A stretch of DNA of 64,000 nucleotides from Mucilaginibacter kameinonensis (GCF_003675385.1 NZ_RCWZ01000003.1:1054001-1118000); one strand, 5' to 3'; positions 24,287 through 33,895 are shown, counted from the stretch's first letter. The notes: generated from the letters alone by a model not told the origin. Numbers and translations are program-made.

Positions 24287-25120
24287 ATGAAAACAAACGA
24301 GGAATTAAAAGAATTGGTAAAGCTGAAATACAGCGAAATAGCCTTGCAGGATAAGGATACCAATCAATCGTCATGCTGCGGTGCAGGCGGCTGCTCAACC
24401 GAGGTTTATAATATTATGAGCGAAGACTACACCGAACTACAGGGTTACAATGCTGATGCCGACCTGGGTTTAGGATGCGGTTTACCCACTCAATTTGCTC
24501 AGATTAAAAAGGGAGATACCGTTATTGACCTTGGCAGCGGCGCGGGTAACGATTGCTTTATTGCCCGTGCTGAAACCGGCGAAACAGGCAAAGTGATCGG
24601 TATTGATTTTACAGAAGCAATGATTAGTAAGGCCCGTGAAAACGCGGAAAAGCTTGGCTTTAACAACGTAGAATTTCGCCTGGGCGACATTGAGCATATG
24701 CCGGTTACAGCTAATGTAGCCGATGTAATTGTGAGTAACTGCGTGTTGAATTTAGTCCCTGATAAAAATGCAGTGATTAAAGATATCTATCGTGTATTGA
24801 AACCCGGCGGGCACTTCAGCATTTCGGATATCGTGTTAACCGGCGAGTTACCGGAAAAACTCAGGACGGCCGCCGAAATGTATGCAGGCTGCGTGTCCGG
24901 AGCCATCCAAAAAGACGCGTATCTGGAGTTCATCAGCAAAAATGGCTTTGTGAATATCACCATACAAAAGGAAAAACCTATAGTAATCCCCGACGATATC
25001 TTGGCTAATTACCTGTCGGCAGATGAGATTGCCGAATTCAAAAATAGCAACGGAGCTATTGTAAGTGTTACTGTTTATGCCGAAAAACCTAAAGCATGCT
25101 GCGAACCCGGCTGCTGTTAA
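24287..25120 (+). CDS. arsM: arsenite S-adenosylmethionine methyltransferase ArsM
   Basis: Methylates As(III) using SAM. The 277-residue protein has an N-terminal Cys cluster (SSCCGAGGCS, about 29-38), the SAM loop VIDLGSGAGNDCFIA, ADVIVSNCVLNLVPDK, and AEMYAGCVSGAIQKD, giving the conserved arsenic-binding Cys set. The C-terminus adds CCEPGCC, an extra Cys tail. It lies 40 bases after arsR behind a second operator-like site and 10 bases before arsC. Confidence 0.93.
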   Translation: MKTNEELKELVKLKYSEIALQDKDTNQSSCCGAGGCSTEVYNIMSEDYTELQGYNADADLGLGCGLPTQFAQIKKGDTVIDLGSGAGNDCFIARAETGETGKVIGIDFTEAMISKARENAEKLGFNNVEFRLGDIEHMPVTANVADVIVSNCVLNLVPDKNAVIKDIYRVLKPGGHFSISDIVLTGELPEKLRTAAEMYAGCVSGAIQKDAYLEFISKNGFVNITIQKEKPIVIPDDILANYLSADEIAEFKNSNGAIVSVTVYAEKPKACCEPGCC

Positions 25121-25130
25121 TCAATAATAA

Positions 25131-25556
25131 ATGAAAAATGTATTAGTATTATGCACAGGCAATAGTTGCCGAAGCCAGATAGCCGAAGGATATTTAAAAC
25201 ATTTTGCCGGCGATAGCGCAAACATATATAGCGCCGGTATTGAAACACATGGCGTAAACCCCAAAGCCATTAAAATAATGGCAGAGGACGGCATTGATAT
25301 TTCCGGCCACACATCAAACCATGTTGATGAATATGCCGATGTTAAATTTGACTATGTGATCACTGTTTGTGATAACGCAAAGGAAGCCTGTCCGTTTTTT
25401 CCGGGGGATGTAAAACGTTTCCACCATAATTTCCCGGATCCGGCAAAAGCCCGTGGTACCGAAGATGAGGTGATGGATGAATTTAGAAAAGTACGGGAGC
25501 AGATCAAAGTATATGCCCGGGAGTTTGTGATGGGCTATTTAACAGAAAGGCCTTAA
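25131..25556 (+). CDS. arsC: arsenate reductase ArsC, thioredoxin-coupled type
   Basis: A 141-residue low-molecular-weight-phosphatase-fold reductase (As(V) to As(III)). The active loop is LCTGNSCRS with Cys8; Cys80 and Cys87 follow in TVCDNAKEACP. The 72- and 7-residue spacing equals that of the pI258-type three-Cys relay (10/82/89), which uses thioredoxin. Its product would be exported by Acr3, whose ATG begins 1 base after this stop. Confidence 0.93.
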   Translation: MKNVLVLCTGNSCRSQIAEGYLKHFAGDSANIYSAGIETHGVNPKAIKIMAEDGIDISGHTSNHVDEYADVKFDYVITVCDNAKEACPFFPGDVKRFHHNFPDPAKARGTEDEVMDEFRKVREQIKVYAREFVMGYLTERP

Positions 25557-25557
25557 T

Positions 25558-26640
25558 ATGTCTGCCAATAATTGTGCTCCAGCCATTGAACGAAAACGGC
25601 TTGGTTTTATCGACCGGTATCTTACCGTCTGGATTTTCCTGGCTATGATTATAGGGGTTGCCATAGGCTATTTTATACCTTCATCATCAGGCTTTATCAA
25701 CTCATTTTCAACCGGTACAACCAATATCCCCCTGGCCATCGGGCTTATATTGATGATGTACCCACCGCTTGCCAAAGTAAAATACGAACATATGGGCAAA
25801 GTGTTTAAGGATGTTAAAGTCTTGAGTGCGTCCCTGTTTTTAAACTGGATCATAGGGCCGGTACTGATGTTCATATTGGCATTAGTTTTCCTGCATAGCT
25901 ACCCCGAGTATATGGTAGGGCTCATACTCATCGGGCTTGCACGTTGTATTGCCATGGTGGTGGTGTGGAATGAACTTGCCGATGGCAACCGTGAATACGC
26001 TGCGGGTCTGATAGCTTTGAACAGCATTTTCCAGGTACTTTTATACAGTGTGTACGCTTATATTTTCATAACCGTACTACCGCCCTTATTCGGCTTTAAG
26101 GGCCTTCAGATTCATATCACCGTAATTCAGATTGCCAAAAGCGTAGGTATATATCTTGGCATCCCTTTCACCGCGGGGGTTGTTAGTCGCTACGCGCTAA
26201 TCAGGTTAAAAGGCATCGATTGGTTTCAGCAAAAGTTTATTCCCTTTATTTCACCTGTTACGTTAATCGCGCTTTTGTTTACTATTATAGTTATGTTTAG
26301 CCTTAAAGGCAGACTTATCGTACAGATCCCAATGGACGTTGTACATATTGCTATACCACTGGTACTGTACTTTGCCATTATGTTTTTACTGAGTTTCTTT
26401 ACTGGCAAATACTTCGGTGCCGATTATTCAAAAAGCACATCAATAGCCTTTACAGCTACCGGCAATAATTTTGAGCTGGCCATTGCGGTGTCAATAGGCG
26501 TATTCGGCATTAACTCAGGGCAGGCCTTTGCCGGGGTAATTGGCCCGCTGGTGGAGGTTCCGGCTTTGATAGCATTGGTTAATGCGGCATTTTGGCTTCG
26601 GCGAAAATATTATACTAAAGAAACCGAAACTGTGAACTAA
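25558..26640 (+). CDS. acr3: ACR3-type arsenite efflux transporter
   Basis: A 360-residue inner-membrane protein with about ten hydrophobic helices. The family Cys motif is in LIGLARCIAMVVVWNELADG (about 119-138), and a late conserved block is AFTATGNNFELAIAVSIG. It exports As(III) with the proton gradient. It is the last gene of the arsenic unit, which ends in a strong bidirectional terminator. It belongs to the ACR3 family, not the ArsB family. Confidence 0.93.
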   Translation: MSANNCAPAIERKRLGFIDRYLTVWIFLAMIIGVAIGYFIPSSSGFINSFSTGTTNIPLAIGLILMMYPPLAKVKYEHMGKVFKDVKVLSASLFLNWIIGPVLMFILALVFLHSYPEYMVGLILIGLARCIAMVVVWNELADGNREYAAGLIALNSIFQVLLYSVYAYIFITVLPPLFGFKGLQIHITVIQIAKSVGIYLGIPFTAGVVSRYALIRLKGIDWFQQKFIPFISPVTLIALLFTIIVMFSLKGRLIVQIPMDVVHIAIPLVLYFAIMFLLSFFTGKYFGADYSKSTSIAFTATGNNFELAIAVSIGVFGINSGQAFAGVIGPLVEVPALIALVNAAFWLRRKYYTKETETVN

Positions 26641-26664
26641 AGACCGGCTGACGATATAGGCACA

Positions 26665-26696
26665 AAAAAAGCGATTGGAAAACCAATCGCTTTTTT
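26665..26696. terminator. bidirectional terminator between acr3 and the response regulator
   Basis: AAAAAAGCGATTGG / CCAATCGCTTTTTT with an AAAA loop has a T-tract on both strands and serves convergent genes. Confidence 0.9.
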
Positions 26697-26702
26697 AATA
26701 TT

Positions 26703-26731
26703 CCAAACTCCCCCTTTAGGGGGCCGGGGGC
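26703..26731. repeat. C/G-run repeat (CTCCCCCTTTAGGGGG)
   Basis: A short word CTCCCCCTTTAGGGGGCCGG next to the regulator stop codon. Similar words recur in many Bacteroidota genomes. It could add a hairpin behind the terminator. Confidence 0.45.
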
Positions 26732-27421
26732 TTACGCCTCAAATTTGTAACCTACACCTTTTACCGTAGCAACACAATCGTCGCCCAGTTTTTCGCGTAG
26801 TTTACGAATGTGTACGTCGATGGTACGGTTGGTAACTACTACCGAATCTTCCCAGATATTTTTAAGGATCACCTCGCGGGTATAAACCTTGCCTGGTTTT
26901 GAAGCCAGCAGGTAAAGCAATTCAAATTCTTTTTTGGCCAATACTACCTTAACGCCGTTTTTGTAAACCAGGTAAGCTTCACGGTCGATAACCAGGTCGC
27001 CAATTTCCAGTTTGTTATCAATTACGTCTTCGGCAGGGGCATTACGGCGCAGTATCGCGTTTATGCGGCTAACCAGTGCGCGGGGTTTAATAGGTTTTGC
27101 AATATAATCATCGGCACCTACATTAAAACCGGCAATTTCCGAATACTCTTCGCTGCGGGCTGTTAAAAACACCATAAAGGTATTTTTAAACTCGGGCATG
27201 GTGCGCATAATGCGGCATGCTTCTATCCCATCCATTTTAGGCATCATGATGTCCAGTACAATCAAATCAGGTAAGGCTTTCTTTGCTTCGGCAACGGCTT
27301 CCTGGCCATTACGTGCTAAAAACACCTGGTAACCCTCTTTTTTTAGGTTATACTCAATCAGTTCTAAAATATCCGGTTCATCATCAACAATAAGTATTTT
27401 CTGTTTTGCGGTGCTGCTCAT
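26732..27421 (-). CDS. PhoB/OmpR-type response regulator
   Basis: A 229-residue two-component regulator. The receiver domain (about 8-122) has the acidic pair DDE (14-16), the phospho-Asp57 in LIVLDIMMPKMDG and the Lys in DDYIAKPIKP. The C-terminal winged helix (about 135-228) has VLAKKEFELLYLL and TNRTIDVHIRKLREKLG. No histidine kinase lies beside it, so its partner is elsewhere. The sequence looks like the broad PhoB-like regulators of Bacteroidota; the regulon is not known. Confidence 0.92.
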   Translation of the reverse strand: MSSTAKQKILIVDDEPDILELIEYNLKKEGYQVFLARNGQEAVAEAKKALPDLIVLDIMMPKMDGIEACRIMRTMPEFKNTFMVFLTARSEEYSEIAGFNVGADDYIAKPIKPRALVSRINAILRRNAPAEDVIDNKLEIGDLVIDREAYLVYKNGVKVVLAKKEFELLYLLASKPGKVYTREVILKNIWEDSVVVTNRTIDVHIRKLREKLGDDCVATVKGVGYKFEA

Positions 27422-27527
27422 GTTGCGTTAATTTTTTTGTATAAAAGTATACGCTTTACAACAGCTAATAGTTAAGCTAATATTAACAAATTGTTAAACG
27501 TTACCTTATATTAACCGTAAGTTGAGG

Positions 27528-28673
27528 CTATTTAAATGTTTTATTTAAAAAAGCTTCAAGATCGGCGCCTGTAATATTCTTGGCAACGATGTTTCCCTGC
27601 GGGTCGATAATGAAATTTGAAGGGATAGCCTCAATATGATAAAGCCTTTCTGTAGGGCCTTCAAAGCCATTTAAATCAGATCCGTGCGCCCAGGTAAGTT
27701 TATCATCATTGATAGCTTTTTGCCATGGATCTTTATCTTTATCAAGGGATACACCTAATATATTAAAGCCTTTAGAATTAAAAGCAGCATATTGTTTAAC
27801 CACATTAGGGTTTTCCTGGCGGCAAGGCTGGCACCATGAAGCCCAGAAATCAATCATCACATATTTGCCTTTGTAATCAGACAACTTGATTGGTTTACCA
27901 TCAATGCCGTTAACAGCAAATTCAGGCGCTTTATGACCGATAGAGATCGGCTTAGCCTTATCCATCTGCGCTATGAATTTTTGTACAGTGGGGTTATCTT
28001 TAAAATCGCCCCTGATCTCGTCGGCAAACTTAATCAGTTGAGCTTCGTATTTTGTAGGGTCAAGTGTGGTAGCCGCGTAGAAACCTGCAAGCGAGTTTTT
28101 ATTGTCGTTCACAAATTTTAAAACCGCCTCACCACTTTCGTTCACGTTCTTTAAAAATATAGGCATGTATATTTTCAGCAGCGAATCGTTACGTTCGCCG
28201 TGTGATTTTTCCTGGTACTCGGCAAAAAGCTTGGCGTTTTTATCGCCATAAAGGTTACTGATGCGGTTAAACTCTTTTATTTTGTCCGAATCGTCAGAAC
28301 CTTTAATGGTATACTCGTGCTTTTTATCGTTATTGTCGGTTTCAAACTCGATATCGTCACCATTTTTAGCGATAAAGTCGTACAGGTTTTCGCCCTGCAT
28401 TTCGCTGCCCTGCGGGCCGGTATTACCTACACGAAGTTTAAACAGGTTTGGATAAAGCGCTACGTGCTTAAACTCAAATTTGCCACCCTCGCCCAATGAG
28501 GTTGAGTCAACAATTTTTAAGCCTGAGCTATCGGCCTCAATCAAATAAACAGCTTTAAGCGCACCCGGATTTTTAATTGTTCCCGAAACGCTGAACTGCG
28601 ATTGGTTTTTACAAGAGTACATACCAGCGCTTAGCAATAACAATGCGCCGGCAGCCATATTTTTAACTTTCAT
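27528..28673 (-). CDS. TlpA-type thioredoxin lipoprotein with DUF4369 domain
   Basis: 381 residues. A signal/lipobox (LLLLSAGMYSCKNQ) points to a periplasm-facing lipoprotein. The N-terminal DUF4369-like beta domain (about 25-130) starts FSVSGTIKNPGALKAVYL. The C-terminal thioredoxin-like domain (about 245-381) has IDFWASWCQPCRQENP with a CxxC site. It probably acts in periplasmic thiol redox or cytochrome maturation. Its ATG is directly after the gatB stop, so they are cotranscribed, though no functional link is obvious. Confidence 0.9.
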   Translation of the reverse strand: MKVKNMAAGALLLLSAGMYSCKNQSQFSVSGTIKNPGALKAVYLIEADSSGLKIVDSTSLGEGGKFEFKHVALYPNLFKLRVGNTGPQGSEMQGENLYDFIAKNGDDIEFETDNNDKKHEYTIKGSDDSDKIKEFNRISNLYGDKNAKLFAEYQEKSHGERNDSLLKIYMPIFLKNVNESGEAVLKFVNDNKNSLAGFYAATTLDPTKYEAQLIKFADEIRGDFKDNPTVQKFIAQMDKAKPISIGHKAPEFAVNGIDGKPIKLSDYKGKYVMIDFWASWCQPCRQENPNVVKQYAAFNSKGFNILGVSLDKDKDPWQKAINDDKLTWAHGSDLNGFEGPTERLYHIEAIPSNFIIDPQGNIVAKNITGADLEAFLNKTFK

Positions 28674-30143
28674 TTACTTAGCTTCTAATTCTTTAATCAA
28701 TAGCTGGTTAGTTTTCTGCGGATCGATCTTGCCTTTTGAGCTTTTCATGATCTCACCCATAAACAGGCCTAAAACGCCCTTTTTTCCCTTTTGGTATTCC
28801 TTAACCTTATCAGGATATTTAGCGATGGCATCCTTTATAAAACGGGTTACATCATCGCCATCAGCACTGATAAGCAAGTTAAGTTCCTGAGCCAGATCAC
28901 CCGGTTTTTTGCCCGGTTCCTTGATCATGACAGGGAATAGTTTGTGCGAAGCTACAGAATTATTTATCACCCCGGTGTCAATTAGTTTGATGAGGGCGGC
29001 AAGGTTTTGCGGCGTAACAGCAAAGTTACCAATGATTTGGTTATGATCGTTCAGGTATGAGCGCACAGCGCCCATCAACCAGTTGGCAGCGGCTTTATAA
29101 TGATCGGTATGTTTTATCAGCGACTCAAAATAAACAGCGGTATCCCTATCAGCGGTGATAACCGAAGCATCATAAGCTGTTAAGCCTAATTGCTCGGTAT
29201 ATTTATGATATAACTGGGCAGGTAATGCAGGTAAACCTTTACGAATGTTCTCAACATACTCGTTAGCGAGTTTCAAAGGCGGCAGGTCTGGTTCGGGGAA
29301 GTAGCGGTAATCGTTTGCCATCTCTTTTGAGCGCAGCACCGAGGTTTCGCCGGTATCAGCGTTAAAGTTCAGCGTATTTTGATCGATATGGCCACCAGCC
29401 TCGATAATATTTACCTGGCGTACAAACTCATGCTCAATAGCGCGTTGCACGTTACGGATAGAGTTCAGGTTTTTCACTTCGCAGCGGTTACCATAAGCGG
29501 TAGCTCCTCTAAGCCTAACCGAAATATTGGCATCGCAACGCATACTGCCTTCTTCCATGTTGCCATCGCAGATATCCAGGTAACGCAATATCTTACGCAT
29601 CTCGGTAAGGAACTGGCCAGCCTCTTCGGCGCTGCGCATATCGGGTTCAGATACGATCTCAACCAGCGGCACACCGGCGCGGTTCAGGTCTATCAGTGAA
29701 TCGGCGTGGTGCTGATCGTGCATACTTTTACCTGCATCCTCTTCCATATGGATATGATGTAGCGCGATATTCTTTTCAGTACCATCGGCCAGTTTCACAG
29801 GCACATAACCTTTAAGGCATATCGGAGCCTGATCCTGGCTTATCTGGTAACCTTTAGGCAAATCGGCATAAAAATAATTTTTACGGGCGAAGCTATTATT
29901 CAGGTTGATAGTGCAATTACAGGCCAGGCCCATTTTAACGGCATATTCAACCGCTTTTTTATTAATAAAGGGTAAAGTACCGGGATGGCCCAGCGATACC
30001 GCGCTAACATGGCGATTAGGTTCGGCACCAAAGGCAGCAGAATCTGCCGAGAATACCTTACTTGATGTAGATAACTGCGCGTGTACTTCGAGGCCTATAA
30101 CCAACTCGTACTTTTCAGCTATCCCGTCTGCGAGAACTGTCAT
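28674..30143 (-). CDS. gatB: aspartyl/glutamyl-tRNA(Asn/Gln) amidotransferase subunit B
   Basis: 489 residues. GatB binds the misacylated tRNA and activates its side chain for amidation. Blocks seen are YELVIGLEVHAQLSTSSKVF, LGHPGTLPFINKKAVEYAVK, FARKNYFYADLPKGYQISQ and IHMEEDAGKSMHD; the C-terminal GatB/YqeY helical domain ends GLFMGEIMKSSKGKIDP. The length is normal. gatA and gatC are not in the window. Confidence 0.96.
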   Translation of the reverse strand: MTVLADGIAEKYELVIGLEVHAQLSTSSKVFSADSAAFGAEPNRHVSAVSLGHPGTLPFINKKAVEYAVKMGLACNCTINLNNSFARKNYFYADLPKGYQISQDQAPICLKGYVPVKLADGTEKNIALHHIHMEEDAGKSMHDQHHADSLIDLNRAGVPLVEIVSEPDMRSAEEAGQFLTEMRKILRYLDICDGNMEEGSMRCDANISVRLRGATAYGNRCEVKNLNSIRNVQRAIEHEFVRQVNIIEAGGHIDQNTLNFNADTGETSVLRSKEMANDYRYFPEPDLPPLKLANEYVENIRKGLPALPAQLYHKYTEQLGLTAYDASVITADRDTAVYFESLIKHTDHYKAAANWLMGAVRSYLNDHNQIIGNFAVTPQNLAALIKLIDTGVINNSVASHKLFPVMIKEPGKKPGDLAQELNLLISADGDDVTRFIKDAIAKYPDKVKEYQKGKKGVLGLFMGEIMKSSKGKIDPQKTNQLLIKELEAK

Positions 30144-30516
30144 AAAATAAAAAATTCAGCTATAGTTTACATAGCTATAAAAACCAAATATATAAAGATT
30201 AATAAACTATCGGTACCATTTTACTCTTAAAAACAACCGTAAAGATGCAATAATATACTTATACGGTAGGAAACATCAGGTTTACAGTTTACTACACATA
30301 ATCAATGAGCTGCAGTAATCGTACCAGTAGCTTTTTTTAACATTAATTTTTTCGAGGCCAAAAGCATTAAACCTGAAAAATCCAATCAAGCTTGCACTCA
30401 AAAAAGCAAAAGTTGATTACCGGCGATCTTTAAGATTTAAACCTTCGGCTGTTGAACCCGTCTATCAACATACAGGCACGGAAATTGAATATGTGCCGCA
30501 TATTTAGACAGACACT
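30144..30516. other. 373-base intergenic region between divergent gatB and a secreted-protein gene
   Basis: No gene with a start was found. A frame without ATG stays open from 30331 to the TAG at 30507 (about 58 codons; ends TEIEYVPHI) and might be a decayed coding remnant. The part near gatB is AT-rich and probably holds its promoter. Confidence 0.35.
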
Positions 30517-31029
30517 ATGAAAAAGTTAATTTTAGGAATGCTTGCGGGATGTTTTGTACTTGCGGCTTCGGTTACAAAATCAAATGCGCAGGTAAACGTA
30601 AATGTAAACGTTGGTTTATGGAACCCTCCTGCCGAATATGCAGGCGTTAACTATTACTATTTACCTGATGTAGAAAGCTACTACTATGTGCCAACCCATC
30701 AATACGTTTATTTAGAAGGTGGTACATGGGTTAGAAGGGCTGCTTTGCCTCCACGCTATAGAAGTTATAATATTGCCACCGGTTATAAAGTTGCCGTAAA
30801 CCGCCCAAGGCCATACACTTATTTTGCGCACGACCGTGACACTTATGCCCGTTACCGCGGTACCCGTAACGTGATTGTTCGTGATAATTACCATACCAGG
30901 GTAGTGAACCGTACACATGTGGTGAACCGCACACGCGTTGTAAACCACTACAAAAAGCCACATAAAACTGTAGTAAAACGTACCCGCGTAGTTGAACACC
31001 GTGGACACGATAATGGTCACCGCCATTAA
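30517..31029 (+). CDS. secreted Tyr/Val/Arg-rich protein of unknown function
   Basis: A 170-residue protein with a clear signal peptide (MKKLILGMLAGCFVLAAS, cleavage after SNA). The mature N-terminus is VNVNVNVGLWNPPAEYAG. The middle has PPRYRSYNIATGYKVAVNRP, and the tail carries repeats of VVNRT/VVNH and many His/Arg. It is highly basic. I do not recognise a characterised family. A periplasmic or surface protein that binds polyanions is possible, but this is guesswork. It is monocistronic with its own terminator. Confidence 0.72.
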   Translation: MKKLILGMLAGCFVLAASVTKSNAQVNVNVNVGLWNPPAEYAGVNYYYLPDVESYYYVPTHQYVYLEGGTWVRRAALPPRYRSYNIATGYKVAVNRPRPYTYFAHDRDTYARYRGTRNVIVRDNYHTRVVNRTHVVNRTRVVNHYKKPHKTVVKRTRVVEHRGHDNGHRH

Positions 31030-31069
31030 TATTCAACAAGACTTTTCCCCAAAAAAAGTATATAAAATA

Positions 31070-31104
31070 AAAACGACCGCTTCTGTTGAGGCGGTCGTTT
31101 TTTT
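31070..31104 (+). terminator. intrinsic terminator after the secreted Tyr/Arg-rich gene
   Basis: AAAACGACCGC / GCGGTCGTTTT is an 11-bp stem followed by TTTATTTTAT. Confidence 0.9.
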
Positions 31105-31109
31105 ATTTT

Positions 31110-31205
31110 ATGTCATCGCGAGGAGGAACGACGAAGCAATCTCGTAGCTGTACAGGGCGGAAAGGCATTGGCTACGAGATTGCCGCGCTTCGCTCGCAAT
31201 GACAT
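31110..31205. repeat. palindromic element copy 5
   Basis: 96 bases from ATGTCATCGCGAGG to CGCTCGCAATGACAT. It contains an inner duplicated pair TCTCGTAGCTGTA and GGCTACGAGA. It lies between convergent genes (the secreted-protein gene and alaS). Confidence 0.85.
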
Positions 31206-31229
31206 CATTTTGAGATTTTGCTTTTTTAA

Positions 31230-33869
31230 CTAAGCTACAAAGCTTCTCGCCTTAGCCAGCGCGTTATCCAACCCGCTCACGTCACTACCGCCGGCAGTTG
31301 CGAAAAACGGCTGACCGCCGCCGCCGCCTTTAACCTCTTTGGCCAGTTCTTTTACGATATTACCGGCATGCAGGCCTTTTTCTTTCACCAGGTTTTCGGC
31401 AATCATTACGGTGATACTTGGTTTGCCGTCGAAATCGGCTACCAGCACCAGGAACAGGTTTGATACAATGTCTTTAAGCTGATAAGCCAGGTTTTTAACC
31501 GCGTCAGCATTGGGCAGAGCTACTTTTTGGGCGATGAAATTGATGTCGCCAATAGCTTCGGCTTTTTGAGCCAGTTCGGTTTTCAGACCTGATGATTTTT
31601 CGAGGATCGATTTCTCGATCTCTTTTTTCAGTTTAGCATTTTCATCCAGCAATCCTTCAATACTTTTTGAAAGATCCTTTGGATTTTTAAGCAATTCCTT
31701 TAACTGGTTAACCAAAGCGTTTTGGGTAACAATATATTTTTCGGCAGCAACACCAGTAATAGCCTCAATACGGCGTACACCTGCGGCAACAGCGCTTTCG
31801 GCTATAATTTTAAAGAAACCGATTTGCCCGGTTGCCTTTACGTGCGTACCACCGCAAAGCTCCTTGCTGAAATTATCATCAAAAGTAATTACACGCACAT
31901 ACTCGCCATATTTTTCGCCGAACAGGGCTGTTACACCGCTGCTGATAGCCTCGGCATATAATACGCTGCGCTCTTCCTTAAGCGGGATATTTTCACGTAC
32001 CTTTTGGTTTACTATAGCCTCAATCTGCGCCAGCTCCTCGTCGGTAACTTTAGCAAAGTGAGAAAAGTCGAACCTCAGATAATCGGCATTAACCAACGAA
32101 CCTTTTTGGTTTACGTGTGCGCCCAATACCTGCTTCATAGCTGCATGCAGCAAGTGCGTAGCCGAGTGGTTACTGTTGGTTTGGCTGCGTAAAGCCGGAT
32201 CAACAATGGCGGTCAAAGCATCGTCAATATCCTGCGGCAATTTATCAGTAAAATGAACTATCAGTCCGTTTTCTTTTTTGGTGTCTGTAACCAGGATGAT
32301 CTCCCCATCAGGGAAAACCAGTTCGCCTTTATCACCCACCTGGCCACCGCTTTCGGCATAGAAAGGGGTTTTATCCAATACCAATTGATATTGTTCTTTA
32401 CCTTTAGCCGTTACTTTACGGTACTTTACGATATGGGCAACAGTTTCGGTTTCATCGTAACCTGTAAACTCCACTGATTCATCATCTTTCAGAACGATCC
32501 AATCGCCGGTATCAATTGCGGTAGCTGCACGGGAACGGGTTTTCTGTTCCTGAAGGGCAGCATCAAAACCTTTCATATCTACCGTCCAGCCTATTTCTCG
32601 GGCCATCAGTTCAGTAAGGTCGATAGGAAAACCATAGGTGTCAGACAACTCAAATGCGAGCGCGCCACTTAACACTTTATCAGTATTACTGCTCACACTT
32701 TTGTTAAAATAGCTGATACCTTGTTGCAGGGTCCTTAAGAAAGAAACCTCCTCTTCCAGAATTACCTTCTGCACAAAATCTTTCTGCTCAAATAGATTAT
32801 TGAACACCCCCTTGAACTGTTCGGCCAATAACGGTACAAGCTGATTAAAGAAAGGCTCCTTAAAACCTAAAGTTTGATAGCTATAACGCACAGCCCTTCG
32901 CAAGACCCTGCGGATCACATAACCCGCTTTATTACTTGCAGGCAATTGTCCGTCGGCAATAGCGAAGCTTATGGCACGGATATGATCGGCCAGTACGCGC
33001 ATAGCTACGGCATCGTTCCAGTCAGCGTCACCTGGTTTAGCGGCGCTGTTATATTTTTTGCCTGATTTTTCGGCAATGAATTGGATCATCGGTTGAAAAA
33101 CATCAGTATCATAGTTAGATGTTTTACCCTGCAGCACACGCACCAAACGCTCAAAACCCATCCCGGTATCAACATGTTTATTAGGGAGCGACTGCAATAC
33201 ACCACCTTTAAGGCGGTTAAACTGCATAAATACATCGTTCCAGATTTCAATAACCTGGTCGTGATCCGCATTTACTAATGTAGCACCGCTTTCTTCGGCA
33301 CGCTCGCTATCCGGGCGACTGTCAAAGTGAATTTCCGAACACGGACCACAGGGGCCAGTTTCGCCCATTTCCCAAAAGTTATCTTTTTTGTTACCGCGAA
33401 GAATATGATCTTCAGCCACATACTGTTTCCACAGTTGGTAGGTTTCGGTATCCGCTTCAAGGCCTTCCTTTTCGTCGCCTTCAAAGTAGGTAACATACAG
33501 GCGGTCTTTAGGCAGCTTGTACACTTCGGTAAGCAGTTCCCAGCTCCAGGCAATGGCTTCTTTTTTAAAGTAGTCGCCAAAGCTCCAGTTGCCCAGCATT
33601 TCAAACATGGTGTGATGATAGGTATCGATACCTACTTCTTCCAAATCGTTGTGCTTACCCGATACGCGTAAACAACGTTGTGTATCGGCCACGCGCGGGG
33701 CCTTAGGTGCCGCCTCGCCTAAAAATATATCTTTAAACTGGTTCATCCCCGCGTTGGTAAACATCAGGGTTGGATCGTTTTTAATTACAATTGGTGCCGA
33801 AGGAACGATGGTATGTCCCTTTGAAACAAAAAAATCAAGAAAAGCCTGTCGTATTTCAGTAGCAGTCAT
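31230..33869 (-). CDS. alaS: alanyl-tRNA synthetase
   Basis: An 879-residue class II synthetase from ATG 33869; a longer frame starts at TTG 33893 but lacks the family start. Visible are TATEIRQAFLDFFVSKGHT, MNQFKDIFLG, HHTMFEMLGNWSFGDYFKKE (motif 2 region) and GFERLVRVLQGK. The editing domain has NSNHSATHLLHAA and CGGTHVKATG, and the C-Ala domain ends GGGGGQPFFATAGG. It should be single copy and essential. A TATCTTTG box ends 6 bases before the start. Confidence 0.97.
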   Translation of the reverse strand: MTATEIRQAFLDFFVSKGHTIVPSAPIVIKNDPTLMFTNAGMNQFKDIFLGEAAPKAPRVADTQRCLRVSGKHNDLEEVGIDTYHHTMFEMLGNWSFGDYFKKEAIAWSWELLTEVYKLPKDRLYVTYFEGDEKEGLEADTETYQLWKQYVAEDHILRGNKKDNFWEMGETGPCGPCSEIHFDSRPDSERAEESGATLVNADHDQVIEIWNDVFMQFNRLKGGVLQSLPNKHVDTGMGFERLVRVLQGKTSNYDTDVFQPMIQFIAEKSGKKYNSAAKPGDADWNDAVAMRVLADHIRAISFAIADGQLPASNKAGYVIRRVLRRAVRYSYQTLGFKEPFFNQLVPLLAEQFKGVFNNLFEQKDFVQKVILEEEVSFLRTLQQGISYFNKSVSSNTDKVLSGALAFELSDTYGFPIDLTELMAREIGWTVDMKGFDAALQEQKTRSRAATAIDTGDWIVLKDDESVEFTGYDETETVAHIVKYRKVTAKGKEQYQLVLDKTPFYAESGGQVGDKGELVFPDGEIILVTDTKKENGLIVHFTDKLPQDIDDALTAIVDPALRSQTNSNHSATHLLHAAMKQVLGAHVNQKGSLVNADYLRFDFSHFAKVTDEELAQIEAIVNQKVRENIPLKEERSVLYAEAISSGVTALFGEKYGEYVRVITFDDNFSKELCGGTHVKATGQIGFFKIIAESAVAAGVRRIEAITGVAAEKYIVTQNALVNQLKELLKNPKDLSKSIEGLLDENAKLKKEIEKSILEKSSGLKTELAQKAEAIGDINFIAQKVALPNADAVKNLAYQLKDIVSNLFLVLVADFDGKPSITVMIAENLVKEKGLHAGNIVKELAKEVKGGGGGQPFFATAGGSDVSGLDNALAKARSFVA

Positions 33870-33875
33870 AGGGAG

Positions 33876-33883
33876 CAAAGATA
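33876..33883 (-). promoter_or_regulatory. -7 box (TATCTTTG) of alaS
   Basis: An exact TAnnTTTG is separated by CTCCCT from the alaS ATG, predicting a near-leaderless mRNA. Confidence 0.45.
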
Positions 33884-33895
33884 GGATTTTCAATT

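Noticed and set aside
30712..31039. Two minus-strand ORFs of about 100 residues
   Set aside because: They mirror the Tyr/Val/Arg-rich repeats of the plus-strand secreted protein and have no support of their own.
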